This document shows, piece by piece, positions 1 to 4,903 of a stretch of DNA of 5,898 nt (positions within the stretch are counted from its first letter, which is position 1; each line of letters begins with the position of its first letter). The position numbers were made by a program, and so were the translations under genes. Source of the stretch: Microcaldota archaeon (GTDB lineage: Archaea > Micrarchaeota > Micrarchaeia > Micrarchaeales > Micrarchaeaceae); NCBI GenBank assembly GCA_021800135.1, contig JAJYZH010000032.1, positions 1-5,898 of the forward strand, read 5' to 3'. Under the pieces are notes generated by a model that worked only from the letters and a program-made list of their open reading frames with translations, searched no databases and was not told the origin of the DNA.

Positions 1-1134
1 TACGGCATATACCAGGACGTCATGATATGGGAGAGCGATATAGTGCGCGCGGGCCTGCTGCAGAATGCCCTGGACATACTGTCATCATACGGCGCAATCG
101 AGAAACCCGAATCCGGGGACTACAAGGGATGCATAGTTATAAACCTTGAAAAGATGAAGGATGTCCCGAAGGACCTCAAGGGCCTGAAGGAGAGCACGAA
201 GGTGCTGGTAAGGAGCGATGGTACGGCGACTTACGTGGCTAAGGACATAGCGTTCCACATGTGGAAATTCGGCATGATAAAGGACACATTCAATTATGAT
301 GTGTTCATCAAGCAGCCCAACGGCGTGACGCTCTATACTACTTCGCAGGCGGGCAGCCCGGGGCAAATAGCGGCTTCCGGAGGAGTCAGCAGATCAATAA
401 ACGTAATAGACGCTGCGCAGAGTTACCCCCAGGCGATACTGAGGCTTGCATTCAGCGCAATAGGCAGGAATGACATAGCCGAAGGCATAGTGCATCTTGC
501 ATATGGCGAGGTTGCGCTTGAAGAGGGGAAACTCTCCGGAAGGAGCGGCAACTGGATCGGCTTCAGCGCAGACGACATCCTCGTGTCTGCGAAGAGCAAG
601 GCAAAAGACCTGATAACAGAGCGCTTCAAGTTTTCGGAAGAGGACAGGGAGAGGATTGCAAAAGCAGTTGCGAAAGCCGCTGTGATATTCGAGTTCCTGA
701 AGGTATCTCCAGAGAAGGAAATCGTATTCTCATGGGAACGCGCGCTCAGTTTCGAGGGCAATTCCGGGCCGTACTGCCAGTATATGCATGCCAGGGCATC
801 CAGGATAGTTGAAAGCGCAAAGGCAGCAGGGTTCACGGGCGGATATGCGCCGCAATACCCTTTCGAAAACGCACAGGAGTTCGAGATGCTAAAGCAGGTT
901 TCGTTGCTTGATTGGACCATAGGCAAGGCAGGCGCCGAGCTCAGACCCAATGTACTGGTAGAATACCTCGGCACGCTCTCAGGTATGTTCAGCACATTCT
1001 ATGAGGCTCTACCCATACTCAAGGCCTGTACAAAGGAAGAAAGGGATTCAAGAACTGCCATTACCTTAGCCGTCATGAATTCCATGAGGAAGGTCCTCAA
1101 GCTACTCGGGATAGACGCTGTTGAGAGGATGTAG
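1..1134 (+). CDS. argS: Arginyl-tRNA synthetase, C-terminal part (5' end outside window)
   Basis: This is the C-terminal 377 residues of a class I arginyl-tRNA synthetase, the cytosolic enzyme that charges tRNA-Arg with arginine using ATP. The frame is open from base 1, so the ATG at 22 is internal and the N-terminal part with the HIGH motif lies upstream. Counting from that internal Met, the archaeal-type stretch VLVRSDGTATY with AKDIAFHMWKFG is at 61-84. A KMSKS-like loop reads KLSGRSG at 170-176, so the first Lys is kept and the second basic position is Ser. The conserved NSGPYCQYMHARASRI, at the start of the anticodon-binding alpha-helical domain, is at 247-262. The protein ends with the typical LLGIDAVERM, with Met as the last residue, so the 3' end is intact. 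KMSKS departures are common in this family and do not imply inactivity. A tRNA-Arg gene follows after 60 nt on the same strand. Identification is firm; only the 5' extent is unknown. Confidence 0.95.
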   Translation, partial: YGIYQDVMIWESDIVRAGLLQNALDILSSYGAIEKPESGDYKGCIVINLEKMKDVPKDLKGLKESTKVLVRSDGTATYVAKDIAFHMWKFGMIKDTFNYDVFIKQPNGVTLYTTSQAGSPGQIAASGGVSRSINVIDAAQSYPQAILRLAFSAIGRNDIAEGIVHLAYGEVALEEGKLSGRSGNWIGFSADDILVSAKSKAKDLITERFKFSEEDRERIAKAVAKAAVIFEFLKVSPEKEIVFSWERALSFEGNSGPYCQYMHARASRIVESAKAAGFTGGYAPQYPFENAQEFEMLKQVSLLDWTIGKAGAELRPNVLVEYLGTLSGMFSTFYEALPILKACTKEERDSRTAITLAVMNSMRKVLKLLGIDAVERM

Positions 1135-1162
1135 GAATGTCAACAGGCATAGCCAAAGGTTA

Positions 1163-1170
1163 TTATTTAT
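1163..1170 (+). promoter_or_regulatory. TATA-like box for tRNA-Arg
   Basis: The octamer TTATTTAT is centred about 28 nt before the first base of the tRNA-Arg gene. This is the spacing expected between an archaeal TATA box and the transcription start. It lies in the short spacer after argS, so the tRNA probably has its own promoter rather than relying on argS read-through. The call rests on spacing and base composition only. Confidence 0.5.
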
Positions 1171-1194
1171 TTCCCGCAGATTAATATAGATTCA

Positions 1195-1303
1195 GGGCCT
1201 GTAGCTCAGCTTGGATAGAGCGACATCCTCCTAAGGTGAAGGTCGTGGGTTCAAAAAATCCTGCTTGGGCAACCAAGAGGAAGTGAAAATCCCACCAGGC
1301 CCG
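1195..1303 (+). tRNA. tRNA-Arg(CCU) with T-loop intron
   Basis: The two exons are 1195-1255 and 1290-1303, giving a 75-nt tRNA. The acceptor GGGCCTG (1195-1201) pairs perfectly with CAGGCCC (1296-1302), followed by discriminator G1303; CCA is not encoded. The D stem is GCTC/GAGC (1204-1207, 1218-1221), with GG in the loop at 1213-1214. The anticodon loop CTCCTAA (1228-1234) carries anticodon CCT, which reads AGG. The anticodon stem ACATC/GGTGA has an A27-A43 mismatch and a T30-G40 wobble. The T stem GTGGG (1245-1249) pairs with CCCAC (1291-1295) only after the intron is removed, and the spliced T loop reads TTCAAAT. It sits between argS and a DsbA-like gene that begins 25 nt later. The AGG codon it reads is frequent in the surrounding genes. 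A scan that does not allow non-canonical introns would miss it or misfold it. Confidence 0.93.
1256..1289 (+). other. Non-canonical tRNA intron at position 59/60 (34 nt)
   Basis: This 34-nt insert lies in the T loop, between A59 (1255) and T60 (1290). Its core folds as TCCT-G-CTTGG, a GCAA tetraloop (1269-1272) and CCAAG-AGGA, with G1263 bulged. At the junctions, exon bases TTCA (1250-1253) pair with intron TGAA (1284-1287) to give the central 4-bp helix. The 3' bulge is A1288-A1289-T1290, and a 5' bulge begins at A1254. Cutting after the second base of each bulge, as the archaeal splicing endonuclease does, releases exactly 1256-1289. The inner helix is separated by A/G and A/A mismatches, so the motif is slightly relaxed. 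Runs of A make the junction ambiguous by up to 3 nt from sequence alone; the bulge-helix-bulge fold picks this solution. Confidence 0.9.
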
Positions 1304-1317
1304 TTTACATTTCCAAT

Positions 1318-1322
1318 AGGTG
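1318..1322 (+). promoter_or_regulatory. Shine-Dalgarno-like site of the DsbA-like gene
   Basis: AGGTG ends 6 nt before the ATG at 1329 and matches the archaeal anti-Shine-Dalgarno core. It supports this start. It also implies a 5' leader, which must overlap the tRNA gene because only 25 nt separate the two genes. Confidence 0.5.
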
Positions 1323-1328
1323 TAATAA

Positions 1329-2396
1329 ATGGCTGCGGAAAAGCAAAGGAAGGGCGCACAGACTGCCCAAAAAGACAGCGGTGCTGTCTTCCTGGTAAAA
1401 CCAGTCTCAAAGAGGTTCGGTCTGGACTACCTCCACATCTCACTGATAGTGCTGGTGCTGGTACTTATAGCGCTCTCGGTATCCCTTTCGAACTTCAAAC
1501 CAAGCGTGATATCGCATAACTGCCAGTACGGAGTTATTAACAATACGTGCGCAACGCCGAAATACAACAGCAGCGACGCAATAAGTGCAGCCGAGAAGAT
1601 ACTCGCGAGCTACTCCACAATAAACTCATCGCTTTCATTGTTGCCGTATTATTCCCTGGTCAACCGTTCAAGGGCGTACTACCTGCTCAACGGCAGCATG
1701 TGGGAGGTGGTAGTCCCTTACACTGACCCGTTCACGAACGAGCTGGTCAACGTGTCAATGCTGCTCTATTCATCCAATTTGACATTGGCTGAACCATTCA
1801 CGCAGATGATAAAGCCATTGCAGTACACCCAGAACTACGTGGCAGCCCCAGGCACTATAGGAATTGCAGGAAAGACCGCATGCTCATCAAGCGCGCCAAT
1901 ACCCATATACTTTGTTACAGACCCGTACGCCCCCGGAGCGCTCAACGGCATGGCGGCAGGCATAAACGCAAGCAAGGATTTCGGCAACAAGGTGAACGTA
2001 TCATACAAATTCGTATTCTCAGATTACTCAATAGGTTTCTACAAGAGCTACGGTGTCAACGAGACCCAGGCTATGGGCGAGTATCTCGCGTGCGCGTCAG
2101 CGCAGCCCAGATTCCCTGCTTTCCTGGCGAACCTAAGCAAGGTTTACTATGGCAGCCCGATAAGCAACTTTACGCTGGACCAGGTCGCAATAGGCTCGGG
2201 GCTTAACATCAGCACATTCAGCGCATGCATGGATAATGTGTCGACCACCTTGGATTACCAGGCAAAGTTCTCCCAGTACTACAACATCACAACTTCCGCG
2301 CCCACATTCATAGTGAACTGCAAATACCTCTCGCTCCCGCAGACGCTCAACGAGTCTATAAGGTATTCGCTCGGCAGCCTGAATTTGAGCGGGTGA
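1329..2396 (+). CDS. Membrane-anchored DsbA/thioredoxin-fold surface protein lacking CxxC
   Basis: This 355-residue protein has a basic cytoplasmic N-terminus (1-35), one membrane segment at about 36-54 and a long outside domain. Residues about 188-345 resemble the DsbA/thioredoxin_4 fold: a strand IPIYFVTDP, then YAPGA where DsbA proteins have xCPxC, a helical insert with CASAQPRFPAFLANL at 255-269, FSACMDN at 298-303, and a cis-Pro loop SAPTFIVN at 323-330. Both catalytic cysteines are replaced (A201 and A204), so classical thiol oxidase activity is not expected. Six other cysteines remain at 65, 74, 185, 255, 300 and 331. There are 17 N-x-S/T sequons after the membrane segment, pointing to a heavily N-glycosylated exterior protein. 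The start has AGGTG 6 nt upstream. The DUF460 gene follows 10 nt after the stop. The fold call is from pattern memory, not a profile search; function is unknown, with chaperone, scaffold or glycan-related binding all possible. Confidence 0.72.
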   Translation: MAAEKQRKGAQTAQKDSGAVFLVKPVSKRFGLDYLHISLIVLVLVLIALSVSLSNFKPSVISHNCQYGVINNTCATPKYNSSDAISAAEKILASYSTINSSLSLLPYYSLVNRSRAYYLLNGSMWEVVVPYTDPFTNELVNVSMLLYSSNLTLAEPFTQMIKPLQYTQNYVAAPGTIGIAGKTACSSSAPIPIYFVTDPYAPGALNGMAAGINASKDFGNKVNVSYKFVFSDYSIGFYKSYGVNETQAMGEYLACASAQPRFPAFLANLSKVYYGSPISNFTLDQVAIGSGLNISTFSACMDNVSTTLDYQAKFSQYYNITTSAPTFIVNCKYLSLPQTLNESIRYSLGSLNLSG

Positions 2397-2406
2397 AGGG
2401 CATACC

Positions 2407-2880
2407 ATGTACCTCATAGTAGGAGTAGATCCGGGCAAGACCGTAGGTATAGCATGCGTAAGCCTTAACGGGAGGCTGATCAGCTCCATGCACATGGACG
2501 GCGGGGGCACCGAGTGGGCTATAAGCGCAGTCCAGAAGACAGGTACGCCAGTGCTGGTGTCTACGGACAAGCACAAGAAGGGCGCCTTCGTAAGGAAGTT
2601 GAGCGCAGTATTCAATGTAAACGTCTTCTATCCTGAAAATGACATAAGCATAGATGAGAAGAGGGAGATTGCAAGGGGCACCATGGTAAAGAACCCCCAT
2701 GAGAGGGACGCATTTGCGTCGGCGATGAAGGCATTCAACGAGTACAAAGGGAAGCTGGTTCAGGCCGAGAGCACTGCTAAGCGCGAGAGGTATAACGATC
2801 CTGACAGAATAAAGGCGCTGGTGGTAAGGAAATTCTCAATAGATGAGGCGCTGCATGGCAGGCAGGCAAACAGGAAGTGA
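2407..2880 (+). CDS. Stand-alone DUF460 RNase H-like protein
   Basis: This 157-residue protein matches the archaeal DUF460 (PF04312) domain, a RuvC/YqgF-like RNase H fold. The signature YLIVGVDPGKTVGIA is at 2-16, with D8 in the position of the first catalytic acidic residue. Other conserved points are STDKHKKG at 52-59, FYPENDISIDEKREIA at 74-89 and NPHERDAFASAMKAF at 96-110, where D101 would be a late acidic metal ligand. The C-terminal 40 residues are basic and helical (AKRERYNDPDRIK). Many archaeal DUF460 proteins are several hundred residues long with a coiled-coil extension; here only the domain is present and the ORF ends cleanly, so this is a short form rather than an obvious truncation. 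The GGTGA around the preceding stop codon, about 10 nt upstream, may act as its ribosome site and couple it to the DsbA-like gene. Nucleic-acid cleavage or binding is inferred from the fold only. Confidence 0.82.
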   Translation: MYLIVGVDPGKTVGIACVSLNGRLISSMHMDGGGTEWAISAVQKTGTPVLVSTDKHKKGAFVRKLSAVFNVNVFYPENDISIDEKREIARGTMVKNPHERDAFASAMKAFNEYKGKLVQAESTAKRERYNDPDRIKALVVRKFSIDEALHGRQANRK

Positions 2881-2881
2881 A

Positions 2882-3409
2882 TCATCTGAGTTTGGCGCCG
2901 CACTTGCTGCAGAATTTCGCGTCTATGCTGTTTTGCGCTCCGCACTGCTGGCAATATATGTAGCCGCCAGTTGGTGATCCCTGACTCTGGTCAATAGGAG
3001 TCTGCTGCGATACTCCTTCGATCCCGCCAAGCACGTTGTTTATGTAATCCGCCATCTCCTTGGCCTCCTCCTTTCTCAGCCCGTCAATCTCCCCTTCCTC
3101 CCTTCCGCTTTTCAACAGGCCCTTATCTCTGTCATAGCCCTGCACCCTTATGAAGACAGACGCATTGATGATCCCGCTCTCATACCTTACGCTCGTTATC
3201 TGCCTGTAGTATATACTCTCGTAGTCCTTTCTTATACCAAGGCTCGCCCTGTTAACTATTATTATGCGCTGGTTTGTGCAGATGACTGTAGTAGGCGTCG
3301 TTATGGAGCCGCCGGGGCCAACCCTGCGCTGAGTGGCAGTAAACTTCACCGCCTCTTCCGGCATGAGTATATCCTTCACCAGGTCTGCCTCCTCGCTGCT
3401 TATTGACAT
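2882..3409 (-). CDS. Bacterial PH-like domain protein with C-terminal zinc ribbon
   Basis: This 175-residue protein has two parts. Residues about 10-127 resemble the bacterial PH-like (YokE/SHOCT-associated) fold: LMPEEAVKFTATQR, then TTVICTNQRIIIVNR at 40-54, an IYYRQITSVRYESGII strand pair at 66-81 and a closing amphipathic helix EEAKEMADYINNVLGG. A flexible Gln/Ser/Gly linker (132-149) leads to a zinc ribbon with C153-x2-C156 and C167-x2-C170, ending CGAKLR as in many short ribbons. No membrane segment is seen, so it is probably cytoplasmic or peripheral to the membrane. PH-like domains of this kind often bind partners or membranes; no enzyme activity is suggested. The stop is one base from that of the convergent DUF460 gene. 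The ATG has only a weak ribosome site. It diverges from tRNA-Glu across a 78-nt AT-rich spacer. Domain calls are from pattern, and the specific role is unknown. Confidence 0.75.
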   Translation of the reverse strand: MSISSEEADLVKDILMPEEAVKFTATQRRVGPGGSITTPTTVICTNQRIIIVNRASLGIRKDYESIYYRQITSVRYESGIINASVFIRVQGYDRDKGLLKSGREEGEIDGLRKEEAKEMADYINNVLGGIEGVSQQTPIDQSQGSPTGGYIYCQQCGAQNSIDAKFCSKCGAKLR

Positions 3410-3457
3410 TTGGTCAACCGAAACTTATTGATTATTATTATTGCAGAACTAAAAATC

Positions 3458-3465
3458 TAAATATA
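3458..3465 (+). promoter_or_regulatory. TATA-like box for tRNA-Glu, possibly bidirectional
   Basis: TAAATATA is centred 26 nt before the first base of tRNA-Glu. Its complement, TATATTTA, is also a good box for the minus-strand PH/zinc-ribbon gene and would give a leader of roughly 25 nt. A second AT-rich stretch at 3428-3442 would instead place that minus-strand start almost at the ATG. The sequence does not decide between the two for the minus strand. Confidence 0.5.
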
Positions 3466-3487
3466 CGCATGTGGAAATAATACCACG

Positions 3488-3562
3488 GCTCTGATCGTCT
3501 AGCTCGGTCAAGGACGCGAGACTCTCACTCTCGAAACCTGGGTTCAAATCCCGGTCAGAGCA
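3488..3562 (+). tRNA. tRNA-Glu(CUC)
   Basis: This is an intronless 75-nt tRNA. The acceptor GCTCTGA (3488-3494) pairs perfectly with TCAGAGC (3555-3561), with discriminator A3562. The D stem is GTCT/GGAC, closing with a T-G wobble. The anticodon stem CGAGA/TCTCG is fully paired around loop CTCTCAC (3522-3528), giving anticodon CTC for Glu GAG codons. The T stem CTGGG/CCCGG has one T-G wobble and a standard TTCAAAT loop. CCA is not encoded; the next bases are TACC. Unlike tRNA-Arg upstream, both the anticodon and T loops are uninterrupted. Confidence 0.96.
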
Positions 3563-3567
3563 TACCG

Positions 3568-3585
3568 AAAAATCGAAGTCAAAAA
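3568..3585 (-). terminator. Paired oligo-T tracts downstream of the HAD gene
   Basis: On the minus strand two T5 runs (complement of 3581-3585 and 3568-3572) lie about 80-100 nt beyond the HAD stop and just before the tRNA-Glu gene. Archaeal termination is driven largely by oligo-T, so these may stop antisense transcription from entering the tRNA. No strong hairpin accompanies them. Confidence 0.35.
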
Positions 3586-3651
3586 GTCTGGCGTATCCGA
3601 TCTGCAAGGGATATCCTGGCGTTATTTATACTCCTAATGGCCTTGCCTCAT

Positions 3652-3671
3652 GAATAATACCCATGTTATTC
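3652..3671 (-). repeat. Short inverted repeat at the HAD stop codon
   Basis: GAATAA (3652-3657) and TTATTC (3666-3671) form a perfect 6-bp inverted repeat with an 8-nt loop, overlapping the HAD stop codon. The stem is AT-rich and weak. It could protect the mRNA 3' end or be chance. Confidence 0.3.
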
Positions 3672-4184
3672 CTTTACGTGTACGAATCTGAACTTTTCCG
3701 GATATAATACCCCATGCTTGAAGTATGATATGTTGTCACGTTTATCCTCATAAATTGTTATATCCCCATATCTTTCGGCAAGACCGTTGATCCTGCCTAG
3801 TTTCCATTCCTCGTCGCTTGAGTGGGCCAGCCCGTTCTCGCGTAATTTTATACTATTGAACCGCACTTTATACTTCCTGAGCAGCGCCATAGTCTCCTTC
3901 TTTGTCTTTTCGGGCCTTGCGGTCAATATCAGGACATATGTGCCCGCATCCCTCTCCCTTGAGAGGATGTTTATCATCCTTCTGTTTGGCTTTGAGAGGC
4001 TTGAATATTTCAAAAACGCTAGGTCATAAATCTTCCATTTCATCTCTTTTGGCCTGAGCTCCCTTAGCTGCGATCTTGAGAGCCTGCGGCCCAGGAGCTC
4101 CAAAGACGCGGCACCTATGCACTCCTTTACGAAGAACAGCGTGTCATCGAAATCCACCACAACAATCCTGCCTTTTCCACTCAT
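3666..4184 (-). CDS. HAD-superfamily phosphatase (polynucleotide/RNA-repair-like)
   Basis: This 172-residue cytosolic protein carries all HAD motifs. Motif I is VVVDFDDTLF, with nucleophile D11 and acid/base D13. Motif II is LILTAR with T88, the conserved Lys is probably K128, and motif III is IYEDKRDN with E146, D147 and D150. A short helical insert (about 17-70, rich in Lys/Arg) between motifs I and II is the only possible cap, so the active site should be fairly open to large substrates. The LTARPE...T...L spacing and the IYEDKRDNISYF ending recall HAD domains linked to nucleic-acid 3'-end phosphatases and the 'Swiss army knife' RNA-repair HAD family. That subfamily assignment is inference; a nucleotidase or generic phosphatase is possible. 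Its ATG overlaps the TGA of the 52-residue gene upstream (ATGA), so translation is probably coupled. AGGTG about 8 nt before the ATG is a candidate ribosome site inside that gene. Confidence 0.82.
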   Translation of the reverse strand: MSGKGRIVVVDFDDTLFFVKECIGAASLELLGRRLSRSQLRELRPKEMKWKIYDLAFLKYSSLSKPNRRMINILSRERDAGTYVLILTARPEKTKKETMALLRKYKVRFNSIKLRENGLAHSSDEEWKLGRINGLAERYGDITIYEDKRDNISYFKHGVLYPEKFRFVHVKE

Positions 4185-4339
4185 CCATCCACACCTATCT
4201 CTTTCAGTGAAGTCCAGCCGTCTTCATCCAGACCAAGGAACCTGCCCTGCCTGCGTGGCGGCTTCTCTCTTGCAAATATCACATTCCTAAGGCGTATCGG
4301 TATTCCCGGAGCGATCTTCGTACCGCCCTCCACGCGCAT
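4181..4339 (-). CDS. Unrecognised 52-residue protein coupled to the HAD gene
   Basis: This frame runs from an ATG at 4339-4337 to TGA at 4183-4181 and encodes 52 residues. It begins MRVEGGTKIAPGIPIRLRN, has a basic middle (AREKPPRRQGR, residues 23-33) and an acidic end (GLDEDGW at 36-42, then TSLKEIGVDG). I do not recognise a family. Reasons to think it real: its stop overlaps the HAD start as ATGA; it fills an otherwise empty gap between CBS and HAD genes on the same strand; the next in-frame codons upstream soon give a stop, so the start is well bounded; and it uses AGG and ATA codons like its neighbours. There is no clear Shine-Dalgarno site, and GTG at codon 3 is an alternative start. No Cys, signal peptide or membrane segment is present. 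A small nucleic-acid-binding or HAD-partner protein is conceivable but unproven. Confidence 0.6.
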   Translation of the reverse strand: MRVEGGTKIAPGIPIRLRNVIFAREKPPRRQGRFLGLDEDGWTSLKEIGVDG

Positions 4340-4392
4340 GCAGTCTCATGCCTGACTATGCCTATCTATCCCCGGGGCATATCGCCCGCTTA

Positions 4393-4872
4393 CTACAACA
4401 TTCCCTCTGCGGTGCCTTCCTTCTTTACGAAACCCGTCCTCACCATCTCATTCAATACTTCTATTAGGTAGCTTGCGTTCTTCGTTATGTCCTCCTCAGT
4501 TATTATCCCTACCAGCTTACCCACCCCGTCGACAACACACAGGCTCTTTACCTTGTTGTCGGCCATCTGTCTCGCCGCCTCCTCAAGCGCCTTCTCCCTT
4601 GTTATTGAATGGACCGGTTTGCTCATCACATGCTTCGCCTTAGCAAAGAGGAACGCGCCCCTCCTGACCGCCGCTCTCCTCACTATGTCCCCGGCAGTTA
4701 TTATCCCCAAAGGCGTATTCTCCCTATCTACTATCACTACTCCGCTTATGTCGTGCTTCTTCATCTTGTTGGCGATGCTCCTTATGTTGTCGTTCGCACT
4801 GCTCGTGATTACAGGAAAGGACATTATCTCTCCCACCGTGAGAGACCTCGTATTTGAATACATCCAACCCAC
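4393..4872 (-). CDS. CBS-domain pair protein
   Basis: This 159-residue protein consists of two tandem CBS domains and little else. CBS1 is about 11-68 and CBS2 about 78-135. Each ends with the adenosine-ligand signature, GIITAGDI at 56-63 and GIITEEDI at 122-129, keeping the T-x2-D pattern. Such Bateman modules bind AMP, ATP, SAM or related nucleotides and act as sensors for a partner protein; no catalytic domain is attached, so it would work in trans. The linker VRRAAVRRG (64-72) is strongly basic. A C-terminal helix (SYLIEVLNEMVRTG) follows CBS2. The start shown is GTG at 4872; ATG three codons later (4863) is an alternative. A TATA-like box 27 nt upstream implies a leaderless or nearly leaderless message. 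It heads a probable unit with the 52-residue gene (53-nt gap) and the HAD gene. Confidence 0.88.
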   Translation of the reverse strand: MGWMYSNTRSLTVGEIMSFPVITSSANDNIRSIANKMKKHDISGVVIVDRENTPLGIITAGDIVRRAAVRRGAFLFAKAKHVMSKPVHSITREKALEEAARQMADNKVKSLCVVDGVGKLVGIITEEDITKNASYLIEVLNEMVRTGFVKKEGTAEGML

Positions 4873-4895
4873 AATACCTGCTTCTCATAGAATCA

Positions 4896-4903
4896 TTTTA
4901 AAA
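4896..4903 (-). promoter_or_regulatory. TATA-like box of the CBS-led unit
   Basis: TTTTAAAA (palindromic) is centred 27 nt before the GTG at 4872. On the minus strand it is preceded by a purine-rich CGGAAAC that could act as a BRE. Transcription would start at or next to the start codon. Confidence 0.5.

Noticed and set aside
423..995. 190-codon minus-strand frame opposite argS
   Set aside because: Shadow of a strongly conserved argS frame, with no recognisable domain.
1137..1184. 15-codon ORF just after argS
   Set aside because: Too short, no family match, and it covers the tRNA-Arg promoter region.
1195..1271. Unspliced tRNA reading in which the acceptor would end at CTTGGGC
   Set aside because: The T stem and acceptor do not pair properly that way; the spliced version pairs perfectly in both.
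1265..1519. 84-codon plus-strand frame beginning in the tRNA-Arg intron
   Set aside because: It starts inside the intron, runs through the tRNA 3' exon and overlaps the DsbA-like gene in another frame, with no family resemblance.
3621..3692. TATA-like TTATTTATA and a 13-codon ORF at 3650 on the plus strand, possible small RNA
   Set aside because: The peptide is tiny and antisense to the HAD 3' end, and there is no structure or conservation evidence for an RNA.
4370..4377. CCCCGGGG palindrome after the CBS gene
   Set aside because: Eight bases with no loop and no adjacent T tract; too short to support a terminator or operator.
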